From JAVVEZ01 sp032250895 (GTDB taxonomy: Bacteria; Pseudomonadota; Gammaproteobacteria; Pseudomonadales; Pseudohongiellaceae), in NCBI GenBank assembly GCA_032250895.1, contig JAVVEZ010000002.1, positions 1-64,000 of the forward strand: 64,000 bases of DNA, given 5' to 3'. The notes beneath the pieces were generated by a model. That model was not told the DNA's origin. It did no database searches and saw only the letters and a program-made list of their open reading frames with translations. Shown here piece by piece: positions 35,149 through 44,091 of the stretch. Position numbers and translations under genes: made by a program. Each line of letters opens with the position of its first letter. Positions within the stretch are counted from its first letter, which is position 1.

Positions 35149-36317
35149 TGACGGCCAGCGCGAGTTTTGAAAATTTTGATCCTTCCCGGGTGCCTTCCCC
35201 GTGCTTTGTCGTGGACGAGTGTGCACTTGAACACAATCTGAAAATTCTGGCGCGGGTACAGGCCGATTCCGGTGCCAGGGTGCTGCTGGCGCTCAAGGCC
35301 TTTTCCATGTTCAGCATGGCGCCCCTGATCAGCCGCTATCTGTCCGGGACTTGTGCCAGCGGCCTGTACGAGGCGCGTCTGGGCCGGGAGGAATTCGGCG
35401 GTGAGGTGCATACTTTTTCAGCCGCCTTTACCGCACCGGACCTGGAACAGATTCTGAAGATTTCAAACCATGTGGTCTTCAATTCCTTTGCTCAGTGGCA
35501 AGGGTTTCAGCCGCTGGTGCAAAAATACCAGGCCTTGCGCCCGGAACTGCGTTTTGGCCTCCGGGTCAATCCCCGGCATTCAGAAGGCGCGGCACCGGTC
35601 TATGATCCCTGTGCGCCCGGTTCCCGTCTCGGCATTCCCGTGGAGGCTTTTGCCGGACAGGATCTCAGCGGGATCACGGGCCTGCATTTTCATACCCTGT
35701 GTGAGCAGGACTTCCCACCGCTGGCACGCACCCTGGACGCTGTGGAAGCGCAGTTCGGGTCCTTGCTGGCGCAATTGGAATGGGTGAATTTTGGTGGCGG
35801 TCACCATATCACCCGGCCCGGTTATCAAGTGGATGAACTGACAAGGCGGATTCGCGACTTCAGCGCCAAATATGGGGTGCAGGTTTATCTGGAACCCGGT
35901 GAAGCCATTGCCATTCGCAGCGGCGTGCTGGTCAGTGAAGTGCTGGACCTGACCCGCAATGGCATGGAGCTGGCCATCCTGGACACCTCGGCTACCTGCC
36001 ATATGCCCGACACCCTGGAAATGCCCTACCGCGCAGCTGTTTTGGGCTCGGGTGCCAGTGGAGAACGCAAGTTTGACTATCGTCTGGGCGGGCAGACCTG
36101 TCTTGCGGGCGATGTCATGGGGGATTATAGTTTTGACGCGCCACTGTACATTGGACAACGTCTGATGTTTGATGACATGGCCCATTACACGATGGTAAAA
36201 ACCACCACCTTCAACGGTATTCGCCTGCCTGCCATTGCCATCTGGAACTCCGACACAGACGCTGTGCGCGTGGTCAGGGAATTTGCTTATGAAGATTTTA
36301 AAACGAGACTTTCCTGA
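35148..36317 (+). CDS. nspC: carboxynorspermidine/carboxyspermidine decarboxylase
   Basis: 389 residues from ATG 35148, which overlaps the synthase stop; the longer open frame upstream lies inside that gene. Fold-III PLP enzyme: lysine in LLALKAFSMFSMAPL, GLHFHTLCEQ, WVNFGGGHHITRPGY, VYLEPGEAIAI, LDTSATCHMPDTLEMPYR and ending NGIRLPAIAIWN. It decarboxylates carboxyspermidine to spermidine (or the nor- form). Translationally coupled. Confidence 0.94.
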   Translation: MTASASFENFDPSRVPSPCFVVDECALEHNLKILARVQADSGARVLLALKAFSMFSMAPLISRYLSGTCASGLYEARLGREEFGGEVHTFSAAFTAPDLEQILKISNHVVFNSFAQWQGFQPLVQKYQALRPELRFGLRVNPRHSEGAAPVYDPCAPGSRLGIPVEAFAGQDLSGITGLHFHTLCEQDFPPLARTLDAVEAQFGSLLAQLEWVNFGGGHHITRPGYQVDELTRRIRDFSAKYGVQVYLEPGEAIAIRSGVLVSEVLDLTRNGMELAILDTSATCHMPDTLEMPYRAAVLGSGASGERKFDYRLGGQTCLAGDVMGDYSFDAPLYIGQRLMFDDMAHYTMVKTTTFNGIRLPAIAIWNSDTDAVRVVREFAYEDFKTRLS

Positions 36318-36326
36318 GGTTCATGA

Positions 36327-37217
36327 ATGAAAAAATCTGAGCAACTCACTGCCCCCGATTACCCGATATTCCTGGGTTCTGAACTTAGGCAGCCCTTGCC
36401 TGAAGAGGCGTTTTTTCATGTTCTGCCGATTCCGTATGAAGCCTCGGTCTCGTATGGTGGTGGTACTGCCGATGGTCCCAAAAGCATCCTGGATGCCTCC
36501 TGGCAGCTGGAAACCTGGGATGGCAAAAGCGATCCCTCCCGGCTGGGCATCTACACGCATCCGCCGGTCAGCGTGAAGGGCAAGCCGGAAAAGGTCATTG
36601 ACAATATTGCCGAGGCCACGCGGGGCATCATCAAACTGGGCAAATGCCCGGTTGGCCTGGGTGGGGAGCACTCGGCCACCTACGGCCTGATCAAAGGCTT
36701 GCTGGCCGCCGGCATCGAGGATTTCGGGGTGGTACAGATCGATGCCCATGCCGATCTGCGCGAGGCCTATGAAGGCAATCCCTACAGTCATGCGTCGGTG
36801 ATGAAGCGCATCGTGGATGAGGATATTCCGGTTTTCCAACTGGGTATCCGGGCCCTGTGCAAGGAAGAGATCGATGCCCGCAAGCTGTACGGCGTCAAAT
36901 ACTATGATGGTGAATACCTGGTCAGCAAGGGCATTACCAAGGTTGAACTGCCGGATAATTTTCCTGACAAGGTGTTTTTTACTCTGGACATAGACGGTAT
37001 GGACCCGTCTATTTTTCCATCCACCGGAACCCCTGTGCCGGGTGGTCTGGGCTGGTATCAAACCTTGTCATTGTTCGAGTCAATAGCGAATCAGGCCACA
37101 ATCGTCGGCTTTGATGTCATGGAGTTTGCCCCCATTCCAGGCTTCCATGCCTATCAGTTCGCTGCTTCATTGCTTGCATATAAAATGATGGGGATCGTTG
37201 AGCGTTCCCGGCAGTGA
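36327..37217 (+). CDS. speB: agmatinase (ureohydrolase)
   Basis: 296 residues. Mn-binding motifs GGEHSATYG, QIDAHADLREAYEGNPYSHA and LDIDGMDPS are complete. It hydrolyses agmatine to putrescine and urea. Other ureohydrolases (guanidine- or guanidinobutyrase-type) share these motifs, but position after speA/CANSDH/nspC makes agmatine the natural substrate. The kinase gene downstream overlaps its stop by four bases. Confidence 0.9.
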   Translation: MKKSEQLTAPDYPIFLGSELRQPLPEEAFFHVLPIPYEASVSYGGGTADGPKSILDASWQLETWDGKSDPSRLGIYTHPPVSVKGKPEKVIDNIAEATRGIIKLGKCPVGLGGEHSATYGLIKGLLAAGIEDFGVVQIDAHADLREAYEGNPYSHASVMKRIVDEDIPVFQLGIRALCKEEIDARKLYGVKYYDGEYLVSKGITKVELPDNFPDKVFFTLDIDGMDPSIFPSTGTPVPGGLGWYQTLSLFESIANQATIVGFDVMEFAPIPGFHAYQFAASLLAYKMMGIVERSRQ

Positions 37218-38560
37218 GTTTGCGCCTGCGCCTGAGTCTGATCATCGTGCTGTTGTTTGTCGGCAGCCTGGCGCTGAGTGTACTGTCTCTGCTGGTGTCG
37301 GCACAGACGAGGGTGGAGCAGGAAGTGACTGCTACCGTTGATCTCGTAAAACCTATGATAGAAACCTTGTTTCATGATTATGAACGGACGGGTGATGATA
37401 CCGGCATTCGTGAACTAATAAAAAAACAGGGTTCCTTTGATGCAAGCAGGGATATAGGTGTTCGCGTTGTTGCCCCGGGACGGGATTATGTCGATTCCGG
37501 CGATGATGTACAGGAGCGGATCGGAGCGCCTGCCTGGTTTGTGAATTCAGTGAGGCCGGCTGTGCAGCGGGTAGTCTATGGGTTCAATCTTGGCGATCAG
37601 GAACAGGTTCTGATCTTCGCCACGCCGACTGCCGAAATTGAAGAGGCATGGCAGGAAATGAAGTCGGCTGTGCTGGCCAGAGTGCTTGCAATTTTTATTA
37701 TCGTGATGACCCTGCTGGCCTTGATAGGCCGTTGGTTGAACCCGGTAAAGTCTATCATTCATGTGCTTGACGAAGTTGAAAAAGGTAATTTTGGTTCCAG
37801 TGTTCCAAAAATTTCATTGCCGGAACTGAATGTCATCGCAGAGAAAATAAATCGTCTGGCTTCCGTGCTGGGTTCAAGCAAGAATGAAAATGACCGGCTC
37901 ATAAGAAAAAATCTTTATCTGCAGGAAAAAGAAAGAAGATATCTCGCGCATGAATTGCATGATGGCATGGGGCAGTCTATCAGTGCCATCAAGGCGATTG
38001 CGGCTTCGATCAGGCATCGACATGCCAACAGTGACGAGCAAAGTGCCACCAGTGCCCAGAAGATTGTGGATGTTTCCAGCCAGATTTATGCGAGTATTCG
38101 GGGCATGATGGGCAGGTTGCGGCCTGCCGTTCTGGACGGAATCGGTCTGGTGCCGGGGCTGGAGCAAATGGTTGATGAGTGGAATGACCACCATGAAGAC
38201 ACTTTTTGTCTGCTGAATATTGTCGGAGACTTTCAGAACCTGCACGAGGATCAGCAGATTCATGTGTACCGTATCGTGCAGGAGGCTCTGACGAATGTCG
38301 CCAAACACGCCAGGGCTGAGCAGGTGACGATCAGCCTCAGCGGGAATGAAAGTGTCAGACTGAGCATCAGCGATGACGGCCAGGGTTATGAGCCGGAGAG
38401 CATACGGATGGGGATGGGTCTGACGGGGATTCGCGAGCGTGTGCAGACCCTGCAGGGCGAATTGGTGCTCAGCAGCGGGCCCGGCAAAGGCGTCCATATT
38501 CTTATTGAATTTCCCCGTTTGATCCGTGACCGCAGGAGGACAGGTGATCAGTCGCGCTGA
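37214..38560 (+). CDS. NarL-type sensor histidine kinase (HisKA_3)
   Basis: 448 residues, GTG start overlapping the speB stop. Transmembrane helix 1 (LSLIIVLLFVGSLALSVLSL), a ~120-residue periplasmic sensor loop, helix 2 (VLARVLAIFIIVMTLLALIG), a HAMP-like linker, then the HisKA_3 box YLAHELHDGMGQSISAIKA with the phosphorylated histidine, and HATPase motifs EALTNVAKHARAE, DDGQGYEP and GMGLTGIRER. Partner of the response regulator next door. Ligand unknown; location suggests it reads polyamine or arginine status (inference). Confidence 0.9.
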   Translation: MSLRLRLSLIIVLLFVGSLALSVLSLLVSAQTRVEQEVTATVDLVKPMIETLFHDYERTGDDTGIRELIKKQGSFDASRDIGVRVVAPGRDYVDSGDDVQERIGAPAWFVNSVRPAVQRVVYGFNLGDQEQVLIFATPTAEIEEAWQEMKSAVLARVLAIFIIVMTLLALIGRWLNPVKSIIHVLDEVEKGNFGSSVPKISLPELNVIAEKINRLASVLGSSKNENDRLIRKNLYLQEKERRYLAHELHDGMGQSISAIKAIAASIRHRHANSDEQSATSAQKIVDVSSQIYASIRGMMGRLRPAVLDGIGLVPGLEQMVDEWNDHHEDTFCLLNIVGDFQNLHEDQQIHVYRIVQEALTNVAKHARAEQVTISLSGNESVRLSISDDGQGYEPESIRMGMGLTGIRERVQTLQGELVLSSGPGKGVHILIEFPRLIRDRRRTGDQSR

Positions 38561-39194
38561 ATGCCTCAGAGTGATGTTGGTGGATGATCACGAAGTGGTC
38601 AGAGCCGGTTATCGTCTGTTGCTGGAAAATATCGCTGATATTGAAGTGGTGGCGGAACTGGCCAGTGGCGAGGAAGCCAACAGCCAGGTCATGACGGTCA
38701 AACCGGATGTGATCATCATGGATCTTTCCATGCCGGGCATGGGTGGGCTGGAAGCCATTCGCCGGATCCGGGCCAAGCAGGCCGATGCGCGGATTCTGGT
38801 GTTCAGCATGCACGACAATATTGCCTTCGTGCAGCATGCTCTGGATGCCGGCGCGATGGGCTATATCACCAAAGACAGCGCGGCCGATGTGCTGGTGACG
38901 GCGGTACGAGCCATAGCCGCCGGGGAGCGCTATCTGGATAGCGGGATTGCGGGGCACTTCAGTAGGTATGGGGCCGTCGATGGCCTTACTCCCTTTGACA
39001 GTCTGTCAAAACGTGAGTTTCAGATTTTCTGTCGCGTCGCCGAGGGAAAAAGCGCCGGTGCAATAGCATTGGAGCTGTCCTTGAGCATCAAAACCGTAGC
39101 CAACTACCAGACCCGGATCAAGGAAAAACTGGGGTTGAGCAGCACCAGCGAGCTGATCAGGATGGCCCTTCAACATGGCATTATCAAAATGTGA
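38544..39194 (+). CDS. NarL/FixJ-family response regulator
   Basis: 216 residues from GTG 38544, preceded by GGAGGA; GTG 38526 is also in frame. Receiver: acidic pair LVDDHEVVRAG, phospho-aspartate in DVIIMDLSMPGMGG, and the lysine in GYITKDS. LuxR-type helix-turn-helix at the C-terminus: LSKREFQIFCRVAEGKSAGA, IALELSLSIKTVANYQTRIK. Overlaps the kinase gene, so the pair is stoichiometrically coupled. Likely regulates the polyamine operon or its divergent neighbour (inference). Confidence 0.92.
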   Translation: MISRAECLRVMLVDDHEVVRAGYRLLLENIADIEVVAELASGEEANSQVMTVKPDVIIMDLSMPGMGGLEAIRRIRAKQADARILVFSMHDNIAFVQHALDAGAMGYITKDSAADVLVTAVRAIAAGERYLDSGIAGHFSRYGAVDGLTPFDSLSKREFQIFCRVAEGKSAGAIALELSLSIKTVANYQTRIKEKLGLSSTSELIRMALQHGIIKM

Positions 39195-39289
39195 AAGGGA
39201 AGTTTTCCCATGGTAAGCCGCGCTGATATTTTGATATAAACAATCAGCATCTTTGGGAATTGGCCTTGCCGTCTTCCCTGTGCAGACAG

Positions 39290-39340
39290 TAGTCATTCCC
39301 GCGCAGGCCGTCATCTCCGCGAAAACGGGGATCCAGTCAA
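39290..39340. repeat. dispersed GTCATTCCCGCG-type repeat
   Basis: Contains AGTCATTCCCGCGCAGGCCG and TCCGCGAAAACGGGGATCCA. Related pieces occur at 20129-20165, 25018-25075, 53721-53755 and 60832-60908. Short dispersed intergenic palindrome, between the response regulator and the TonB receptor. Confidence 0.7.
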
Positions 39341-39415
39341 TAACAGGAAGAATTTCATAAGGTGCCAAATAGCATTATTTATCAGAAAAAGGTTTTTTGC
39401 TGAGGGAACGGGATA

Positions 39416-41914
39416 ATGAGGGCTCACACAATACTGAAGACCCTCGGGCTTGCTGCGCTTGGTCTGTCATTTAAAGTAGCCACTGGGGCAGAGGCAGCTG
39501 CCATCGAGGAAATTGAAGTGGTCGGGACCACGCCCGGGGCGGGGCTGGGGCTTGCTCTCAAAAAAATTCCCTTTGCCGTACAGAGCACCCGGGCCGCTGA
39601 TCTGGAAAGTGCCCAAAGCCTGGATCTCAGCGATTACATGAATCAGCGTCTGGGTACCGTCAACATCAATTCGGCACAGAACAATCCCTTGCAGGCGGAT
39701 GTGCAGTTTCGCGGATTTACGGCGTCACCCTTGCTGGGACTGCCGCAGGGCATCGCCGTCTATCAGAATGGGGTGCGGATCAATGAGCCTCTGGGCGACG
39801 CCGTAAACTGGGACCTGCTGCCGGAATCGGCCGTTGCCGGCATGGACCTGATCAGTGGTGCCAATCCCCTGTACGGACTCAATACCCTGGGTGGAGCCCT
39901 GGCCATCACCATGAAAAACGGTTTCAATTTCAGCGGTCAGCAGGCGGAAGTCTATGGCGGCTCCTTTGATCGTGTGGTCACTTCGCTGGAAAGCGGCGGT
40001 AACAACGGGCGTTGGGGCTATTATCTGAATCTGAATTATTTTGATGAGCAGGGCTGGCGTGCCGTCTCTGATTCCGATTCGTTGAACCTTTATGGCAGCC
40101 TGAACTGGCGCAATGAAGAGATTTCCACGTTCAACCTCAATGTGCAGAAGGGTGACAGCAAGCTGCGCGGCAACGGCGCGGTGCCGGTCGGCCTGCTGGC
40201 GATTCAGCGTGACGCGATCTTCACGGCGCCGGACATCACGGATAATGACATGAGCATGCTTGCCCTGGATGGCAGTCATTTCGTTACCCCCGGCTTGCAG
40301 CTGGCGGGCTCCGCCTTCTGGCGTGAGAACAAAACCGACTCCTTCAATGGCGATGCCTCCGAGTTTGAGCTCTGCGAATTTTCAGGGGGCAATGCCGCCT
40401 TGTTTGAAGAAGCCGATGCCGTTGAAGATCAGTTGGATGAGTTGCTGGGTATAGACCTCGATGAAATCTGCACCGGTGCAGATGCCGGCATTGACGACTT
40501 CAGCAGTCTGGAAGCCTTCATCGGGCAGCAGGCCTTGCAGGCCGGTCTCGAGCCGGAAGATTTTGCCTTGGAAGACGTCGTCGGCGAGCTCTCCGGCAGC
40601 GGCGTCCTCAGCGACGAGGCCATCAACAATATCAGCCATCGCCGCCAGAGGAGCCGGGGTTTCGATGGCAAGCTCACAAGTCTGGACGATCTGTTCGCTC
40701 ATGGTAATCGCCTGACCATCGGGTTCAGTTACTTCCGGGGCACTGCGGCCTTTGATTCCGTGCTGGAATTATCCCGGCTGGACCCCGTGACCCGGAGCAC
40801 CGCCGGTTTGGGGACGGGTGCCTTCGTCGATACGGCGGCCACCAGCGTGGATACCAGAACCGAAACGCTGGGTTTTTATTTCACGGATACCATTGACCTG
40901 ACGGAGCGCCTCTTTCTGACCGTGGGTGGCCGTTACAATGACAGCGACATTCGTTTGCGTGATCGTTCCGGGGAGCGTCCGGAGCTCGATGGCGATCACC
41001 ATTTCAGTCGTTTCAACCCCTCCGTCGGTCTTAGCTATAGCCTGGCTTCCGGCCCCAATATCTATGCTTCCTGGAGTGAGTCCAACCGCATGCCGACGCC
41101 CATCGAGCTGGCCTGCAACGAAGGCGTGTTTGAGCTGGCGCAGCAGTTTGCGCTGGAGCGGGGTGAGGACCCGGAGGACATCGATTTTGAATGCCGTCTG
41201 CCCAATGCCTTTCTGGCGGACCCGCCGCTGGACGATGTCGTCACCCGCAGTGTCGAGTTGGGCGTCCGCGGGGACGCCGCCGGGATCAACTACCAGTTGG
41301 GACTGTTTCGCGCCAGCAACCGGGACGATATCATTTTTCAGACCACCGGCAGGGCCACCGGTCTCTTTGCCAATGTCGACAGGACCCGGCGCCAGGGTCT
41401 CGAAGCCAGCCTCAGGGGCAGCAGCGGCCCGCTGCAATGGTATGCGTCCTATAGCTATATCGAAGCCACGTTCCAGGACGATTTTGCGGTGCTCAGCCCC
41501 AACCATCCCAATGCCGACGCCAGTGGCAGCATCGCCGTGCAACGCGGTGACCGGCTGCCGGGGATTCCGCAAAATCTGCTTAAGCTGGGAGCCGATTATC
41601 GCTTTGGGAAAAACTTCAGCATCGGCGTCGAGGCGCTGCACAACTCCGCTCAGGTGCTGCGCGGCGATGAAAGCAACGATCTGGACCGGCTCGATGGTTT
41701 TACGCTGTTCAATCTGCGCGCCAGCTACAGCTATCGGGATACCCTGACGATTTTTGCCCGCGCCAGCAATATTTTTGACAAGAAGTATGAAAATTTCGGC
41801 TTGCTGGGTGAAAACCCGGATGAAGTGCTTCCCGACCTGGCCGATACCCGACCGCTGTTTCTTGGGGCCGGCGCACCAAGAGCGGCCTGGCTCGGGTTGC
41901 GCGTGAGATTCTAG
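39416..41914 (+). CDS. TonB-dependent outer-membrane receptor
   Basis: 832 residues, intact. Signal peptide (ILKTLGLAALGLSFKVATGAE), TonB-box-like IEEIEVVGTT, plug motifs QFRGFTASPL, GIAVYQNGVRINEPLGDAVN, ISGANPLYGLNTLGGALAI, and a barrel ending in an aromatic residue (WLGLRVRF). An unusual acidic stretch of about 60 residues (EADAVEDQLDELLGIDLDEI and on) sits in an extracellular-loop position. Two cysteines flank it (LCEFSGG, DEICTG). Class resembles receptors with a small plug and no signalling domain; ligand unknown. No siderophore gene beside it. Confidence 0.9.
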   Translation: MRAHTILKTLGLAALGLSFKVATGAEAAAIEEIEVVGTTPGAGLGLALKKIPFAVQSTRAADLESAQSLDLSDYMNQRLGTVNINSAQNNPLQADVQFRGFTASPLLGLPQGIAVYQNGVRINEPLGDAVNWDLLPESAVAGMDLISGANPLYGLNTLGGALAITMKNGFNFSGQQAEVYGGSFDRVVTSLESGGNNGRWGYYLNLNYFDEQGWRAVSDSDSLNLYGSLNWRNEEISTFNLNVQKGDSKLRGNGAVPVGLLAIQRDAIFTAPDITDNDMSMLALDGSHFVTPGLQLAGSAFWRENKTDSFNGDASEFELCEFSGGNAALFEEADAVEDQLDELLGIDLDEICTGADAGIDDFSSLEAFIGQQALQAGLEPEDFALEDVVGELSGSGVLSDEAINNISHRRQRSRGFDGKLTSLDDLFAHGNRLTIGFSYFRGTAAFDSVLELSRLDPVTRSTAGLGTGAFVDTAATSVDTRTETLGFYFTDTIDLTERLFLTVGGRYNDSDIRLRDRSGERPELDGDHHFSRFNPSVGLSYSLASGPNIYASWSESNRMPTPIELACNEGVFELAQQFALERGEDPEDIDFECRLPNAFLADPPLDDVVTRSVELGVRGDAAGINYQLGLFRASNRDDIIFQTTGRATGLFANVDRTRRQGLEASLRGSSGPLQWYASYSYIEATFQDDFAVLSPNHPNADASGSIAVQRGDRLPGIPQNLLKLGADYRFGKNFSIGVEALHNSAQVLRGDESNDLDRLDGFTLFNLRASYSYRDTLTIFARASNIFDKKYENFGLLGENPDEVLPDLADTRPLFLGAGAPRAAWLGLRVRF

Positions 41915-41996
41915 CTCTACCCTTGCGATTCGTCATCCCCGGACTGTTTCTTTACCTGGTGTTTCAGTTTTCTGCCAGCGTGCCGATAAGCAGACT

Positions 41997-43232
41997 ATGA
42001 CCAGTCCAGCGATCGAAATGACAAGCATGCACGACAGTGAGATATTTCTTGCCAGGCAGCCCATATTCAATCGCTGCCTGCAGGTTGTCGGTTATGAGCT
42101 GCTGTACCGGAGCGACAGCGGCGATGCCGCCAATGTCAGCGATGGCAATCAGGCCACGGCCCAGTTGATCATCAATGCCTTTCTTGAAATCGGTCTTGAA
42201 AACCTCATCGGCAATCGGCTGGCCTTTATCAATATGACCCGGGATTATCTGCTTGGAGAGATCAAGCTGCCCTTCGAGAACACCAACCTGGTTCTGGAGG
42301 TGCTGGAAGATGTTCGGGTTGATGACGATTGTATCGCGGGTATCAAGGCACTGGCCGGACGGGGTTTCAAGATAGCGCTCGATGATTTCATGCTGACCGA
42401 GGAAAACCGTCAGCTGCTTCCTTTGGCCAGTATCGTTAAAGTGGATATCCTGGCCATGGACGAGGCGCTGCTGCGGCATCAGGTCAGTGTCCTGGCACAG
42501 TACCCGGTAAAACTGCTGGCGGAGAAGGTGGAAAGCGATGCCGAATTTCAGCTTTGCAAGGAGCTTGGCTTTGAGTTTTTCCAGGGTTATTTCTTCGCCA
42601 AACCCCGGATTGTCAGTGGCAGACAGATCCCTGCCAACCAGCTTACTGTGTTGCAGATCATTGCCAGGTTGCAGAGTCCGGACTGTGACCTGATGCATCT
42701 GGAGCAGATCATCAGCCAGGATGTCGGCATCAGCCACAAGCTGCTGCGCATCATCAACTCATCGTTCTACGGAATGTCATCGAAGGTGGATTCCATCCAG
42801 CGGGCGATGATGGTGTTGGGAATCCGGGCACTGAAGAACTGGATCATGGTGATCAGTCTGTCCATGCTTTCCACCAAGACAGTCGAGCTGCTCAATATTT
42901 CCCTGATCCGTGCCAGGATGTGTGAAGGGCTGGCGGTCTGGGTGCAATGCAAAAGTGAATCGGCCTTTGCCATGGGCTTGTTCTCCCTGCTGGATGCGCT
43001 GATGGACCAACCCTTGCCGGAACTGCTGGCCAGGCTCCCGCTGTCAAGTGAAATCACTGAGGCTCTGCTGGGTCGCACTGGCGCTCTGGGAGGCTTGTTG
43101 CAGGCCGTCACGGCCTATGAAAAAGGCCAGTGGGAAACACTGGAAAATGCCACGATACCGCAGCAGTCGCTGCAACCGGCCTATGTCGAGGCCGTGAAGT
43201 GGAGCAATGATATCGTTGCCCAGCTGGGCTGA
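41997..43232 (+). CDS. EAL-like plus HDOD domain signalling protein
   Basis: 411 residues. N-terminal EAL-like domain (about 12-205): FLARQPIFNRCLQVVGYELL shows YELLYR where active enzymes have EAL(V/L)R, and key metal residues look lost, so it is probably not a c-di-GMP phosphodiesterase. HDOD domain (about 210-400): DVGISHKLLRIINSSFYGMS, VDSIQRAMMVLGIRALKNW. This architecture (CdgJ/YuxH-like) regulates motility or signalling by protein contact. Monocistronic. Confidence 0.88.
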   Translation: MTSPAIEMTSMHDSEIFLARQPIFNRCLQVVGYELLYRSDSGDAANVSDGNQATAQLIINAFLEIGLENLIGNRLAFINMTRDYLLGEIKLPFENTNLVLEVLEDVRVDDDCIAGIKALAGRGFKIALDDFMLTEENRQLLPLASIVKVDILAMDEALLRHQVSVLAQYPVKLLAEKVESDAEFQLCKELGFEFFQGYFFAKPRIVSGRQIPANQLTVLQIIARLQSPDCDLMHLEQIISQDVGISHKLLRIINSSFYGMSSKVDSIQRAMMVLGIRALKNWIMVISLSMLSTKTVELLNISLIRARMCEGLAVWVQCKSESAFAMGLFSLLDALMDQPLPELLARLPLSSEITEALLGRTGALGGLLQAVTAYEKGQWETLENATIPQQSLQPAYVEAVKWSNDIVAQLG

Positions 43233-43382
43233 GGTGTTGTCCGCAGTGCGCGCAGGCGGAAAGCCCGACAGGCTCCCGGAATAAAGAATTTCCACAGATG
43301 CCAAAAATTTGATGAAAATCTGTTGACATATAAAACCGGGAGGGTAGCTTAATCAGCCACAGGGAAAATACAAGGAGTCAGT

Positions 43383-44066
43383 ATGTTCAGGCTTGGCCCC
43401 CGGCATTGTTCAAAACTCATAGCGCTGTTCATCCCTCTCAACTGTTCCCTCGCCCAGGATCCGGGTACTTTAGCGGAAGCGGATCCCGATGCGGGTGTCT
43501 TTGGCGGGGGGCAATATATCCCCGGGATTCCAACAGAAGGCGTCCTCGAAACCCTGATCAGGGAGGTCATGTCAGACCCCGCGCCGGACTTCAGCGACCG
43601 GGTGATTACCTTCGGTTATGAAGTGCCCGAAGCGCTGGCCAGAGAAATGGCGGTTCTGACCTCGGGCACACTCATCGCAGACTTCGATGCGAGGGATCAG
43701 GCCCTGATTGTCACTGCGCATGAAAAAATCAGTGACAACAAGCAGCGCGAAACCCGGTTGCTGCATGAGCAGGGCTGCAGAACCCTGATGAATTCATCGG
43801 ACAGTATCGAAAACCTGGCCTTGTGGCTGGCCGAGCTGATCATGGACGTGGAGAGACGGACCGGGACCTTTGTTGTCGCGGGCTATGATGACCTGCTTGC
43901 GTCTCTGTCACCGGCGGCGGCAACCGCCCTCGAAGAGCACAAGGACCGGACACATGCCGGGATGTCCAGCAACACGGCGAACTGGCTGGTCTGGAGCCGG
44001 AAGGACCCCGATGGTCTGATCAGCAACTGGCGTTCCAATTGCCGGTTTCAGGACCAGATGAAATAG
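43383..44066 (+). CDS. secreted hypothetical protein
   Basis: 227 residues, AAGGAG before ATG 43383. Signal peptide MFRLGPRHCSKLIALFIPLN then CSLAQ. The mature protein is mixed alpha/beta with ENLALWLAELIMDVERRTGT and LASLSPAAATALEEHKDR; two or three cysteines. No family recognised. Convergent with fumC. Confidence 0.55.
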   Translation: MFRLGPRHCSKLIALFIPLNCSLAQDPGTLAEADPDAGVFGGGQYIPGIPTEGVLETLIREVMSDPAPDFSDRVITFGYEVPEALAREMAVLTSGTLIADFDARDQALIVTAHEKISDNKQRETRLLHEQGCRTLMNSSDSIENLALWLAELIMDVERRTGTFVVAGYDDLLASLSPAAATALEEHKDRTHAGMSSNTANWLVWSRKDPDGLISNWRSNCRFQDQMK

Positions 44067-44091
44067 CCTGCCGGTTTTTTCTTTGTCTGAC

